Origin: an uncultured Methylobacillus sp.
GTDB taxonomy: Bacteria > Pseudomonadota > Gammaproteobacteria > Burkholderiales > Methylophilaceae
Direction of reading: 5' to 3'
NCBI GenBank assembly: GCA_903824575.1
Contig: CAIJXJ010000087.1
Location: 1 to 64,000 of the forward strand
DNA: 64,000 bases
Shown here: positions 53,789 to 62,691 of the stretch, one piece after another
Layout: each line of letters opens with the position of its first letter
Numbering within the stretch: position 1 is the first letter of the stretch
The notes under the pieces: generated by a model
Database searches by the model: none
The model's input: the letters and a program-made list of their open reading frames with translations, nothing else
Told to the model about the DNA's origin: nothing
Program-made: the position numbers and the translations under genes

Positions 53789-54046
53789 TCAGCCAGCGAG
53801 CAGTTGGTCCAGCTCCCCGGCCCGATCCAGCGCGCGCAGATCATCAAAACCGCCGACATGGCGCTCGCCGATCCAGATTTGCGGCACGGTACGGCGACCA
53901 CTTCGCTCCATCATCTCGCCGCGTCGCGCGAGGTCGAGGTCAACGCGCACCTTCTCTATCGCAGCGACTCCCTTGCTGACCAACAGGCGTTCGGCGTTGA
54001 TGCAATAGGGGCAAGTTGCCGTGGTGTACATCAAGACCAGCGCCAT
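53789..54046 (-). CDS. grxC: Glutaredoxin 3 (GrxC)
   Basis: An 85-residue dithiol glutaredoxin with active site CPYC (12-15), the cis-Pro TVPQIWIG and GGFDDLRAL for glutathione binding. ATG 54046 overlaps the rhodanese stop and gives a normal length; a longer frame to 54085 would lie in the rhodanese gene. Confidence 0.95.
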   Translation of the reverse strand: MALVLMYTTATCPYCINAERLLVSKGVAAIEKVRVDLDLARRGEMMERSGRRTVPQIWIGERHVGGFDDLRALDRAGELDQLLAG

Positions 54047-54462
54047 CAAACCTCCTTGATCAGCGGCAGTTTGGCCTGCACCCATGCATTGATGCCACCT
54101 TCAATCTTGTGCAGCTTGCTGAATCCGCCTTTTTTCAGCACGCTGCAAGCACTGGCAGATCGCGCTCCGGTCTGGCAATTGATCAGCAAAGGCTTGTCCT
54201 TATATCTGGCCAGTTCAGCCAGTCGCGCGTCCAGCTCATCAAGGGGAATGTTGCGCGAGTCGGTCACATGGCCCTGGGCAAACTCGGCCACAGTTCTGAC
54301 ATCAATCACCACCGCGTTTTCACGATTGATCAGCAGCACCGCGTCACTAGGCGACACATCCGGCACACCTGATGTGCCACGCAACAATATCGGCCACAAT
54401 AATGCGCCACCGGAAACCAGAGCAAGAGCAATCAACATCAGATTCTGCGTAATAAAATTCAT
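54046..54462 (-). CDS. Membrane-anchored rhodanese-like sulfurtransferase
   Basis: A 138-residue protein with one N-terminal membrane helix (about 8-27) and a single rhodanese domain (about 35-130). The active-site loop is CQTGARS with Cys96, preceded by VVIDVRTVAEFAQGHV. It would handle sulfane sulfur at the membrane. It is placed between an ArsR-type regulator with two conserved cysteines and a glutaredoxin, which supports a sulfur-related role. Confidence 0.88.
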   Translation of the reverse strand: MNFITQNLMLIALALVSGGALLWPILLRGTSGVPDVSPSDAVLLINRENAVVIDVRTVAEFAQGHVTDSRNIPLDELDARLAELARYKDKPLLINCQTGARSASACSVLKKGGFSKLHKIEGGINAWVQAKLPLIKEV

Positions 54463-54517
54463 TTGCTTCCTTTAAATTCAAGAAATGACGCGTCATAACA
54501 ACGACTTGTCATTCAGG

Positions 54518-54826
54518 TCAACAAAAAACATCACGCATCAGCGCGATCAATTTGAACGTGCGGGGATCGCTCACGCGATAAAACACTCGATTGGCCTTCC
54601 TACGGGTGCGCAGCACGTCCTTGTCGCGCAGGATGGCGAGATGCTGGGAAATATTGCTCTGCGAGGTACCGACCCGCAACACGATATCCTGCACACTTAC
54701 TTCCTGATCACCCAGTACGCACAGTATTTTGAGGCGAAGCGGATGCGACATGGCCTTCAACGCGAGGGATGCCTGAGCAATGTGTTCGTCGTGCTCAATA
54801 ATCTCAGTCTGGCTCGATTTTTGCAT
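54518..54826 (-). CDS. ArsR-family regulator of the persulfide-sensor type (SqrR/BigR/YgaV-like)
   Basis: A 102-residue winged-helix repressor. The DNA-reading helix is SQSNISQHLAILRD. Two cysteines, Cys36 (LKILCVL) and Cys102 (the last residue), are 66 positions apart, which is the spacing of the persulfide-sensing Cys41/Cys107 pair of SqrR. The arsenic-type CVC motif is absent. It precedes the rhodanese-grxC genes on the same strand and probably controls them. ATG 54826 is chosen; earlier in-frame ATGs would run into the gpmI region. Confidence 0.82.
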   Translation of the reverse strand: MQKSSQTEIIEHDEHIAQASLALKAMSHPLRLKILCVLGDQEVSVQDIVLRVGTSQSNISQHLAILRDKDVLRTRRKANRVFYRVSDPRTFKLIALMRDVFC

Positions 54827-54966
54827 TAGTTTTGATGTCGCTACCGAAAAAACGCGCCAATTCTGGCCCTGCAGCATGAATGGAATGGAAGCCAAGTATA
54901 ATGCAAAACCCATTGAAACATAATAGAATGGCCGCCGCAAAACGCGATTCAAGAGGTCAGGAAATT

Positions 54967-56532
54967 TTGACGCAAAAGAAAATTACCCCTAGTCTGCTGC
55001 TGATCCTTGATGGTTTCGGCTACAGTCCGGAGCGCGCTGACAACGCTGTCGCCATGGCCAACAAACCCCATTGGGATCAACTCCGGGACAGCAACCCACA
55101 CACACTGATTCAGGCCTCCGAGCATTTTGTCGGACTGCCGGATGGCCAGATGGGCAATTCTGAAGTCGGCCATCTCAATATCGGCGCCGGTCGCGTGGTG
55201 TATCAGGAATTCGAACGCATCAACTTGGCCATTGCGGACGGCGATTTCTTCGTCAATCCGGCCCTGACGACAGCGATACAGACAGCTCTGCACAACAACA
55301 GTGCACTGCACATCTTCGGCCTGCTCTCCAATGGCGGCGTGCACAGCCATGAACATCACATTCACGCCATGGTAGAAATGGCGGCACGAGCCGGCCTGCA
55401 AAAAATCTACGTGCACGCATTTCTCGATGGCCGCGACACGCCTCCCAAGAGTGCGGAAACTTTCATCCGACGCCTGGATGAGACCCTGCAACACGCGGGC
55501 GCCGGCCGAATTGCTTCCATTATCGGTCGTTTTTATGCCATGGACAGGGACAATCGCTGGCCGCGCGTGGAGGCGGCCTATAACCTGATCGCCTGTGGCG
55601 ACGCCGAATTCCGTGCCGCCTCCGCCATGCAAGCGCTCGATGCCGCCTATGCGCGCGGTGAAACAGATGAATTCGTCAAGGCTACCGTGATCGGCCGGCC
55701 TACCCCGATCGAAGATAATGATGTCGTCGTTTACATGAATTTCCGTTCTGATCGCGCCCGTGAACTGACGCGCGCCTTCCTCGACCAGGATTTTGACGGC
55801 TTCCCGCGCAAACACCTGCCAAAACTGGGCGGCTTCTACACCCTCACCATGTACAACAAGAACGACCTGTCAGCACAGGCCGCGTTCCCACCCACGACCA
55901 TCAAGAACAGCTTGGGCGAATACGTCGCATCCCTCGGGCTCAAGCAATTGCGCATCGCGGAAACCGAGAAATATCCGCATGTCACCTTCTTCTTCAACGG
56001 CGGTGACGAAAATGTATTCGCGGGCGAAGATCGCATTCTGGTGCCCTCTCCCCAAGTTGCCACTTACGACTTGCAGCCCGAGATGAGTGCACCTGAAGTC
56101 ACCGAACGACTGGTTGAGGCCATTCTTAGCCGCAAATATGACCTCATCATCTGCAACTATGCCAATGCTGACATGGTGGGCCACACCGGCAGCCTGACAG
56201 CCGCAATCCTCGCCGTCGAAGCCGTCGACAAAAGTATTGGCCGGGTGGTTGAGGCGATGCGCCAAATCGGTGGCGAAGTTATCATCACAGCCGATCATGG
56301 CAATGCGGAATGCATGGTGGACCATATCCATCACCAGCCGCACACCCAGCACACCACCAATCCAGTGCCGCTGATCTACGTCGGACGCCAGGCACAGCTG
56401 GCAACAAATGGCGCACTGTCGGATATTGCCCCCACCCTGCTCGCCATGATGGGCGTACCGCAACCGGCGGAGATGCAGGGCAAGTCCTTGCTGAGTTTCA
56501 AGGAAAGCCCCGTCACGGATCATGCCCTCTGA
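54967..56532 (+). CDS. gpmI: Cofactor-independent phosphoglycerate mutase GpmI
   Basis: A Mn-dependent mutase of about 521 residues in glycolysis. The metal motif LLILDGFGYS opens the chain, the phosphoserine is in MGNSEVGH (Ser65 from the TTG), and FLDGRDTPPKS, FRSDRARELTR and ADHGNAECM follow. TTG 54967 is chosen because AGGTCAGGAA lies just upstream and it fits the family N-terminus; ATG 54928 and 54901 are alternatives. It overlaps the next gene by 11 bases. Confidence 0.93.
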   Translation: MTQKKITPSLLLILDGFGYSPERADNAVAMANKPHWDQLRDSNPHTLIQASEHFVGLPDGQMGNSEVGHLNIGAGRVVYQEFERINLAIADGDFFVNPALTTAIQTALHNNSALHIFGLLSNGGVHSHEHHIHAMVEMAARAGLQKIYVHAFLDGRDTPPKSAETFIRRLDETLQHAGAGRIASIIGRFYAMDRDNRWPRVEAAYNLIACGDAEFRAASAMQALDAAYARGETDEFVKATVIGRPTPIEDNDVVVYMNFRSDRARELTRAFLDQDFDGFPRKHLPKLGGFYTLTMYNKNDLSAQAAFPPTTIKNSLGEYVASLGLKQLRIAETEKYPHVTFFFNGGDENVFAGEDRILVPSPQVATYDLQPEMSAPEVTERLVEAILSRKYDLIICNYANADMVGHTGSLTAAILAVEAVDKSIGRVVEAMRQIGGEVIITADHGNAECMVDHIHHQPHTQHTTNPVPLIYVGRQAQLATNGALSDIAPTLLAMMGVPQPAEMQGKSLLSFKESPVTDHAL

Positions 56533-57748
56533 CAGTTTACGCTGGCGTCCGCCGTCACTCGCGTGCTGCGCGCTGGCGCTGACGCTCTGCTGCTTGCCCG
56601 CCGCTGCACAGGCGCCTAAGTCCGAGACCTCCAAGGAGGCTCTGGATCAACTGCAAAGCCGCATTGAAGCGCTGAAGAAGGAACTCGACAGCACGCAGGA
56701 AGCCCATTCCGAGGCGGCCGATGCGCTCAGGAAGAGTGAACTATCCATCAGCGCATCCAACCGCAGGCTGTTTGAGCTGCGCCAGCAGCAGCAAGCCAAT
56801 CGCAGCGCTTTGCAATCATTGCAGCAGGAAAAATCCAGCCTGGGCCAAACCATTGGCCAGCAACAGCAGTTGCTCGGACGGCAACTGTACCAGCAATACC
56901 TGAACGGCCAGCCCGGTTACCTGCAGGTCGTCCTGACGCAACACGACCCGAGCGCCGTCGCGCGCGAATTGCAGTATTTCAGCTACGTGGCGCGTGCCCG
57001 CGCCGAGCTGATCCGCAGCCTGAAAAAAAATCTCGGCCATGTCGCAGCGCTGAACGAACAGGCCAGCGGCGCACTGAAACAGATCGAAGATCTCAAGGCC
57101 GAGCAGGAAAACCAACGCCGGCAGCTTGAAAACGAAAAATTGTCGCGCAAGACCCTGCTGACCCGACTGGCCTCGCAGATCAAGACGCAACGAGGTGAAA
57201 TCTCCAAACTGCTGCGTGATGAAAAAAGACTGTCCGATCTGGTGGAGCGGCTGGCGCGCATCATCCCGACACAGCCAAAACCACATAAAGAACGCCAGGA
57301 AAATGGACGCAATAACGAGGACATCCCGACCCCGGCCTACTCGGGTAGCGATTTTGCTGCGCTCAAGGGTCGACTGCATCTGCCGGTGCGCGGCAATGTC
57401 ACCAACCATTTCGGTGCCCTGCGACCGGACAGTGGCGTATCCTGGAAAGGCCTGTTCATCAAGGCAACCGAAGGCGATGAAATCCGCTCCATCGCTGACG
57501 GGCGCGTAGTATTTGCCGACTGGCTACGCGGCTTTGGCAATCTCTTGATCATCGACCACGGCAACGGCTTCATGAGCCTGTATGGCAACAATCAGGCCTT
57601 GCTGCGCAAGGTGGGCGACAACATCACTGCCGGCGACAGCGTTGCCACCGTCGGTAACAGCGGCGGTAACGAGGCATCAGGTCTTTATTTTGAACTGCGC
57701 CATCAAAGCCAGCCGTTCGACCCGCTGTCCTGGTGTGCGATGAAATAG
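56522..57748 (+). CDS. envC: EnvC-like murein hydrolase activator (degenerate LytM domain)
   Basis: A 408-residue periplasmic protein with a signal peptide (to about AAAQA), long coiled coils (about 35-120 and 165-250) and a C-terminal LytM/M23 domain (about 285-408). The zinc ligands of active LytM enzymes are missing: GVSWKGLFI replaces the HxxxD region and MSLYGNN replaces the HxH region, exactly as in E. coli EnvC. It therefore should activate amidases at the division site rather than cut peptidoglycan itself. Confidence 0.9.
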   Translation: MPSDSLRWRPPSLACCALALTLCCLPAAAQAPKSETSKEALDQLQSRIEALKKELDSTQEAHSEAADALRKSELSISASNRRLFELRQQQQANRSALQSLQQEKSSLGQTIGQQQQLLGRQLYQQYLNGQPGYLQVVLTQHDPSAVARELQYFSYVARARAELIRSLKKNLGHVAALNEQASGALKQIEDLKAEQENQRRQLENEKLSRKTLLTRLASQIKTQRGEISKLLRDEKRLSDLVERLARIIPTQPKPHKERQENGRNNEDIPTPAYSGSDFAALKGRLHLPVRGNVTNHFGALRPDSGVSWKGLFIKATEGDEIRSIADGRVVFADWLRGFGNLLIIDHGNGFMSLYGNNQALLRKVGDNITAGDSVATVGNSGGNEASGLYFELRHQSQPFDPLSWCAMK

Positions 57749-57796
57749 CGCGGCTTTGCTATACTGGCGTCTTAATTCTTAACGCATTCCACAAAC

Positions 57797-58765
57797 ATGA
57801 TCGTCATTACTGGTGGCGCCGGCATGATCGGCAGCATGATCGCCTGGCAGTTGAACGGGCAAGGCCGGGACGATCTTGTCATCGTTGATCGCCAGACGCA
57901 TGCGGACCAGTGGCAAAACCTTTGCCACCGCCGCTATTGCGACTATCTGGACAAGGACGAACTGCCGGCCTGGCTGGAGCGCGGGCACAAGCTTGACGCC
58001 ATCATTCACATGGGCGCCATCAGCGCCACCACCGAACGCGACTGGAACCGGCTACTGGCCGACAACATCCGCTACAGCCAGCTTCTGTGGTCTTGGTGCG
58101 CCAAGCATCAGGTCCCTTTCCTCTACGCGAGCTCTGCCGCCACTTATGGCGCGGGCGAATATGGTTATGACGATGCAAGCATGGCAAATTTGCGTCCGCT
58201 CAACGCCTACGGCTACTCCAAGCATTTCTTCGATCAGTGGGCACAACGCGAGGCCGCTGGCGGCCATGCACCGCCGGTTTGGGGCGGCTTCAAGTTCTTC
58301 AATGTGTATGGCCCCAACGAATACCACAAGGAGCGCATGGCCAGCATGGCGTTCCACAGCTTCAAGCAACTCCGCGACACAGGGACGGTCCGGCTGTTCA
58401 AGAGCGACCAGCCGGGCATCGCGGACGGCATGCAGCAGCGCGACTTCGTCTACGTCAAAGACGCGGCTGCCGTAGTCTTCTGGTTCCTGCAGGGCCAAGG
58501 CAGCAACGGCATCTACAACATTGGCACCGGCCAGGCGCGCAGTTTCAAGGACCTGGCGACCGCAGTCATGTCCGCCGCCGACCACAGCCCGCAAATCACT
58601 TGGATAGACATGCCGGATGACCTCAAGGGTCGCTATCAGAACTTCACGCAGGCCGGCATGAGCCGCTTGCGCACGGCCGGCTGTACCCACGCATTTCATA
58701 GCCTGGAGCACGGCGTGCGTGATTATGTGCAGAACTATCTGCTGCAGCCCGACCCCTACTGCTAG
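57797..58765 (+). CDS. hldD: ADP-L-glycero-D-manno-heptose 6-epimerase HldD
   Basis: This 322-residue short-chain dehydrogenase-type epimerase completes ADP-heptose synthesis for LPS inner core. It has the NAD(P) site GGAGMIGS, the Ser/Tyr/Lys centre (ASSAATYG and YGYSKHFF), and FFNVYGPNEYHKERMASM. Length and motifs are complete. It opens the inner-core cluster, 48 bases after envC. Confidence 0.95.
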   Translation: MIVITGGAGMIGSMIAWQLNGQGRDDLVIVDRQTHADQWQNLCHRRYCDYLDKDELPAWLERGHKLDAIIHMGAISATTERDWNRLLADNIRYSQLLWSWCAKHQVPFLYASSAATYGAGEYGYDDASMANLRPLNAYGYSKHFFDQWAQREAAGGHAPPVWGGFKFFNVYGPNEYHKERMASMAFHSFKQLRDTGTVRLFKSDQPGIADGMQQRDFVYVKDAAAVVFWFLQGQGSNGIYNIGTGQARSFKDLATAVMSAADHSPQITWIDMPDDLKGRYQNFTQAGMSRLRTAGCTHAFHSLEHGVRDYVQNYLLQPDPYC

Positions 58766-58778
58766 AAGAGGACCCTTC

Positions 58779-59336
58779 ATGTCTGTCGACCTTATTCAGA
58801 ACGCCTTGACTGCACACCTTGCCACCATCGCCCAGTTGCAAACAATGGAATCACAAATTGCAGAGGCTGGCACCCGCTTGCGCCATTGCCTGCAACATGG
58901 CGGCAAGATCCTGTTGATGGGCAACGGTGGCAGCGCCGCCGACTGCCAGCATATCGCCGCCGAAATTGTCGGCCGCTACAAGAAGGATCGCCGTGGCCTG
59001 CCTGCCATCGCGCTGACCACTGACAGTTCCATCCTCACCTCGATCGGCAACGATTTCGGCTTCGACCAAATCTTCTCGCGTCAGGTGGAGGCGCTGTGCA
59101 ATCCCCAGGATGTAGTCATCGGCATCTCCACCTCCGGCAACAGCGCCAACGTGATTGCCGGCATCAAACTGGCGCGCGAAGTGGGCGCATATACCGTGGC
59201 CATGACGGGCGCGGCTGGCGGCAAGCTGGCAGAACTGTGCGACCTGACACTGGCCATGCCGTCCAATGACACGCCGCGCATTCAGGAAGCCCACATTCTG
59301 GTCGGCCACATCCTGTGTGACCTGATCGAAAGCTGA
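58779..59336 (+). CDS. gmhA: Sedoheptulose 7-phosphate isomerase GmhA
   Basis: This 185-residue SIS-domain isomerase performs the first step of ADP-heptose synthesis. It has GNGGSAADCQHIAAE, LTTDSSILTSIGNDFGF and GISTSGNSANV. The ATG at 58779 has an AAGAGGA ribosome site; upstream frame is within hldD. hldE follows after 3 bases. Confidence 0.94.
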   Translation: MSVDLIQNALTAHLATIAQLQTMESQIAEAGTRLRHCLQHGGKILLMGNGGSAADCQHIAAEIVGRYKKDRRGLPAIALTTDSSILTSIGNDFGFDQIFSRQVEALCNPQDVVIGISTSGNSANVIAGIKLAREVGAYTVAMTGAAGGKLAELCDLTLAMPSNDTPRIQEAHILVGHILCDLIES

Positions 59337-59339
59337 AAC

Positions 59340-60803
59340 GTGGACGCCCTTCACCACGGCTTTGCCAAGGACGCCTGGGCACTGGTCATCGGCGATCTGA
59401 TGCTGGACCGCTACCTGTGGGGCAAAGTGGAACGCATCTCGCCGGAAGCGCCCGTGCCGGTGGTACTGGTGGAACGCGAATCCAGCCGCCCCGGTGGGGC
59501 CGCCAATGTTGCCGCCAACCTGGCCGGACTGGGACTGCCCTGCCGCCTGCTGGGCTGCATCGGTCACGACAGTGCGGGCCGGGAATTGACCCAGGCACTC
59601 CTTGGCACCGGCATCATGACCGATGTGCTGGTCACCACCCCCGAGCGCCCCACCATCACCAAGACCCGTATCGTCGGCGGCCACCAGCAGATGTTGCGAC
59701 TGGATCACGAGTCTCAGGCCAGTTTTACACCTGAGGAATTGCAGCCGCTATTAGCTGCGGTGGAACTCGCCATGGCAAAACAACCGGCCATCGTCGTGCT
59801 ATCCGATTACGCCAAGGGCGTGCTGCAACCCGAGCTCTGTCAGCGTGTCATCCAACTGTCAAAAAAAGCCGGCGTCCCGGTGCTGGTCGACCCCAAAGGT
59901 CGCGATTACACCAAATATCGTGGCGCCACGGCGTTGACTCCCAATCGCCGTGAGACCGCCGAGGCCTGTAATGAACCCGGCAGCATCGATGCCCTGCTCG
60001 ACGCCGCCGACCGCCTGCGCCAGGAATTGCAGCTCGACTTCATCGCCGTCACGCGCAGCGAGGAGGGCATTTCGCTGCTGGAGGCCCATCACCGCGCGCA
60101 CATTCCAGCCATGGCCAAACAGGTGTTCGATGTTTCCGGCGCTGGCGACACCGTCATTGCCACGCTGGCCGCCGGCATGGTGGCCGGGCTCTCCCACCGC
60201 GACGCTCTGCATCTGGCTAATATCGCGGCCGGCATCGTGGTAGGCCAGGTCGGCACCGTCCCCATCTCCAGGGAAGAATTGCTGGCTGGATTGCTGACCG
60301 AAGAAGTTCAGGAGCAAGCTGACAAGGTATGCGAGCTGTCCCGTCTGCAGATCCGGCTCGCCACCTGGCGGGCGGCTGGAAACCGCATCGTGTTCACCAA
60401 CGGTTGCTTCGATCTGCTGCACGCGGGCCATGTCACCTATCTGGAGCAGGCGAAGAAACTTGGCGACCGGCTGGTGCTCGGCCTCAATACCGATCGCTCG
60501 GTAAGAGCTCTAAAAGGCCTGTCCCGACCTGTGATCCACGAAGCCGACCGCGCGCGCGTGCTTGCGGCGCTGGAAGCGGTCGATGCCGTGATTCTGTTCG
60601 ATGAAGAGACACCGCTCACCCTCATCAATGCTATCCGTCCGGACGTCCTGGTCAAGGGCAGCGACTACTCGGAAGACCAGGTCGCAGGCGGCTCGGAAGT
60701 CAAGTCCTGGGGCGGCCGCATTGCTTTAGTGGACGTGGTTCCAGGGCGCAGCAGCAGCGGTATCATTGTCAGGCTGACGAGCAGTACCAAGCCGCCGGCA
60801 TGA
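59340..60803 (+). CDS. hldE: Bifunctional heptose kinase / adenylyltransferase HldE
   Basis: A 487-residue fusion that phosphorylates heptose 7-phosphate and then adenylylates heptose 1-phosphate. The N-terminal PfkB kinase domain (about 1-320) has RPGGAANVAANLA and GAGDTVIATLA. The C-terminal nucleotidyltransferase (about 345-487) has FTNGCFDLLHAGHVTYLEQAK (key part GCFDLLHAGH) and a VKGSDYSEDQ motif. It starts with GTG. It overlaps waaF by 4 bases. Confidence 0.96.
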   Translation: MDALHHGFAKDAWALVIGDLMLDRYLWGKVERISPEAPVPVVLVERESSRPGGAANVAANLAGLGLPCRLLGCIGHDSAGRELTQALLGTGIMTDVLVTTPERPTITKTRIVGGHQQMLRLDHESQASFTPEELQPLLAAVELAMAKQPAIVVLSDYAKGVLQPELCQRVIQLSKKAGVPVLVDPKGRDYTKYRGATALTPNRRETAEACNEPGSIDALLDAADRLRQELQLDFIAVTRSEEGISLLEAHHRAHIPAMAKQVFDVSGAGDTVIATLAAGMVAGLSHRDALHLANIAAGIVVGQVGTVPISREELLAGLLTEEVQEQADKVCELSRLQIRLATWRAAGNRIVFTNGCFDLLHAGHVTYLEQAKKLGDRLVLGLNTDRSVRALKGLSRPVIHEADRARVLAALEAVDAVILFDEETPLTLINAIRPDVLVKGSDYSEDQVAGGSEVKSWGGRIALVDVVPGRSSSGIIVRLTSSTKPPA

Positions 60804-61831
60804 GCGCGGCGCCCGCACGCTGCCTGATTGTCGGCCCGTCCTGGATCGGCGACATGATCATGGCGCAAAGCCTTTATCAGCGCTTGTCCAGCCTGTATCC
60901 CGGCGTCCTTATCGACGTGCTGGCGCCGGCCTGGTCACAAGGCATCCTGGCGCGCATGCCGGAAGTGCAGCGGACCATCCCCTCTCCCTTTTTACATGGC
61001 CAGTTCGACTGGGCCGGTCGCCGCAGTCTGGCGCGTGAACTGCAATCAACGTCGTATGACTTGGCCATCGTCCTGCCTAATTCTTGGAAATCGGCACTGG
61101 TACCATTCCTCGCCCGCATCCCGGTGCGTCGCGGCTATGTCGGGGAGTTCCGTTATGGCCTGTTAAATCAGACACGACCTCTCGACGCACTGGAGATGCC
61201 GCGATTGGCGGACCGCTATTGCGCGCTGGCGTCAGCCGATAATCCTGCCGGCGCAATACCCTGCCCACCGCCCCGCTTGACCATCGATAGCGATGCACGA
61301 CAGGCCACGCTGCAGCGCCTGAATCTGGTTATTGACCGCCCAATACTGGCGCTGTGTCCGGGAGCGGAATTTGGCACGGCCAAACGCTGGCCGGAACAAT
61401 ATTACGCGAGCATCGCCAATGCCAAACTGGATCAAGGCTGGCAGGTGTGGCTACTGGGTTCCGTCCGTGATCAGCCGACCACCGGCAGCATCAGGCAACT
61501 GACCCGAAACCGCGCCATCGACCTGGCTGGACAGACGCAACTGGTCGAGACGGTGGACCTGCTCTCCTCTGCCTCCACGGTGGTCAGCAACGATTCTGGC
61601 CTGATGCACGTCGCAGCGGCGGTTGACGTACCGCTGTTGGCCATCTATGGATCGTCCGATCCCGGCTATACGCCGCCGCTATCCAGCCGAGCCCGGATCT
61701 TGAGCCTGAATCTAACCTGCAGCCCGTGCTTCAAACGGCAATGCCCGCTCGGACATCTGGACTGCCTCAACAAACTGGAGCCACAGCAGGTGCTGATGGC
61801 TTTAAACGAAATGGACAGCAAACACGCATGA
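60800..61831 (+). CDS. waaF: Lipopolysaccharide heptosyltransferase II WaaF
   Basis: A 343-residue GT9 transferase that adds the second heptose to Kdo-lipid A. IVGPSWIGDMIMAQSLY, LCPGAEFGTAKRWPEQYY and VSNDSGLMHVAAA are GT9 signatures, and KRQCPLGHLDCL is a typical C-terminal cysteine motif. It uses the ADP-heptose made by the three upstream genes. Confidence 0.93.
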   Translation: MSAAPARCLIVGPSWIGDMIMAQSLYQRLSSLYPGVLIDVLAPAWSQGILARMPEVQRTIPSPFLHGQFDWAGRRSLARELQSTSYDLAIVLPNSWKSALVPFLARIPVRRGYVGEFRYGLLNQTRPLDALEMPRLADRYCALASADNPAGAIPCPPPRLTIDSDARQATLQRLNLVIDRPILALCPGAEFGTAKRWPEQYYASIANAKLDQGWQVWLLGSVRDQPTTGSIRQLTRNRAIDLAGQTQLVETVDLLSSASTVVSNDSGLMHVAAAVDVPLLAIYGSSDPGYTPPLSSRARILSLNLTCSPCFKRQCPLGHLDCLNKLEPQQVLMALNEMDSKHA

Positions 61832-62691
61832 AAGTCAGCGGCTTTACCTTCATTCGCAACGGCACCCTGCTGGGATATCCCTATGTGGAGAGCATCCGGT
61901 CCGTCCTGCCACTGTGCGATGAATTCATTGTCGCCGTCGGCGCCGGGGACGATGACACGCTGGCGCGCATCCAGGCAATAGATTCCGACAAGATCATGAT
62001 TGTGGAAACGCGCTGGAACGAGAACATGCAAGATCGCGGCTTCGTCTATGCCCAACAAAAGATGATCGCACACTACAACTGCTCCGGTGACTGGGCGTTC
62101 TATCTGGAGGGCGACGAAATCCTGCACGAGGACGACCTCCCCATCATCCGCGCCAGTATGGAATTGCATTTACCCGATACCCGCATCGAGGCACTGGTAT
62201 TCGATTACAAACACTTCTTCGGCAGCCCGGAGTGGCAGGCGATAAGCCCCGGTTGGTATCGCCGCGCGCCGCGCATCATCCGCAACAGCCTGCGCTGCTG
62301 GTCACCGGATGGGCTGTTCTTCGTCGTCATGAACAAGAACAAGCACGGTCGCTATCCTCACGCAGCGCTAGCCGGTGCGCCCATCTACCACTATGGCCAC
62401 GTACGCAGCATCGCGGCCATGAATGAAAGAAATCAACGCGTGGGGAAGTACTGGGGCGGCAGCGCAGAACGCTTCAAGGCCTACCAGATTGATCCGCAGG
62501 CGCTCGCGCCCTTCAATGGCAGCCATCCGGCCGTGGTCCATGACTGGCTGGCAAATGCGGCAGAAAAGAACTTTTCACCCGACCCGGCCCATCAAGCCAG
62601 CAAACGCGAACGCCGCCACCGCTGGATGATGCGGCTGGAACAACTGTTCGGCCTGGAACTGTCCAAGAAACATTACACCCTGATCAAATGA
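61828..62691 (+). CDS. Glycosyltransferase (GT2-like), LPS core cluster
   Basis: A 287-residue cytoplasmic glycosyltransferase beginning MKVSGFTFIRNGTLLGYPYVESI, with an acidic metal-type motif in YLEGDEILHEDD (about 92-103). VFDYKHFFG and APIYHYGHVRS are further notable stretches. It overlaps waaF and the next gene by 4 bases each. The sugar and acceptor are unknown; it likely decorates the LPS core. Confidence 0.82.
   Translation: MKVSGFTFIRNGTLLGYPYVESIRSVLPLCDEFIVAVGAGDDDTLARIQAIDSDKIMIVETRWNENMQDRGFVYAQQKMIAHYNCSGDWAFYLEGDEILHEDDLPIIRASMELHLPDTRIEALVFDYKHFFGSPEWQAISPGWYRRAPRIIRNSLRCWSPDGLFFVVMNKNKHGRYPHAALAGAPIYHYGHVRSIAAMNERNQRVGKYWGGSAERFKAYQIDPQALAPFNGSHPAVVHDWLANAAEKNFSPDPAHQASKRERRHRWMMRLEQLFGLELSKKHYTLIK

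Noticed and set aside
54949-56634. Two long minus-strand frames opposite gpmI
   Set aside because: gpmI has all its family motifs on the plus strand. The antisense frames show no domain and no ribosome site.
58851-59708. Minus-strand frame of 285 residues opposite gmhA and hldE
   Set aside because: It is a shadow of two strongly conserved LPS genes, His/Gly/Gln-rich with no recognisable domain.
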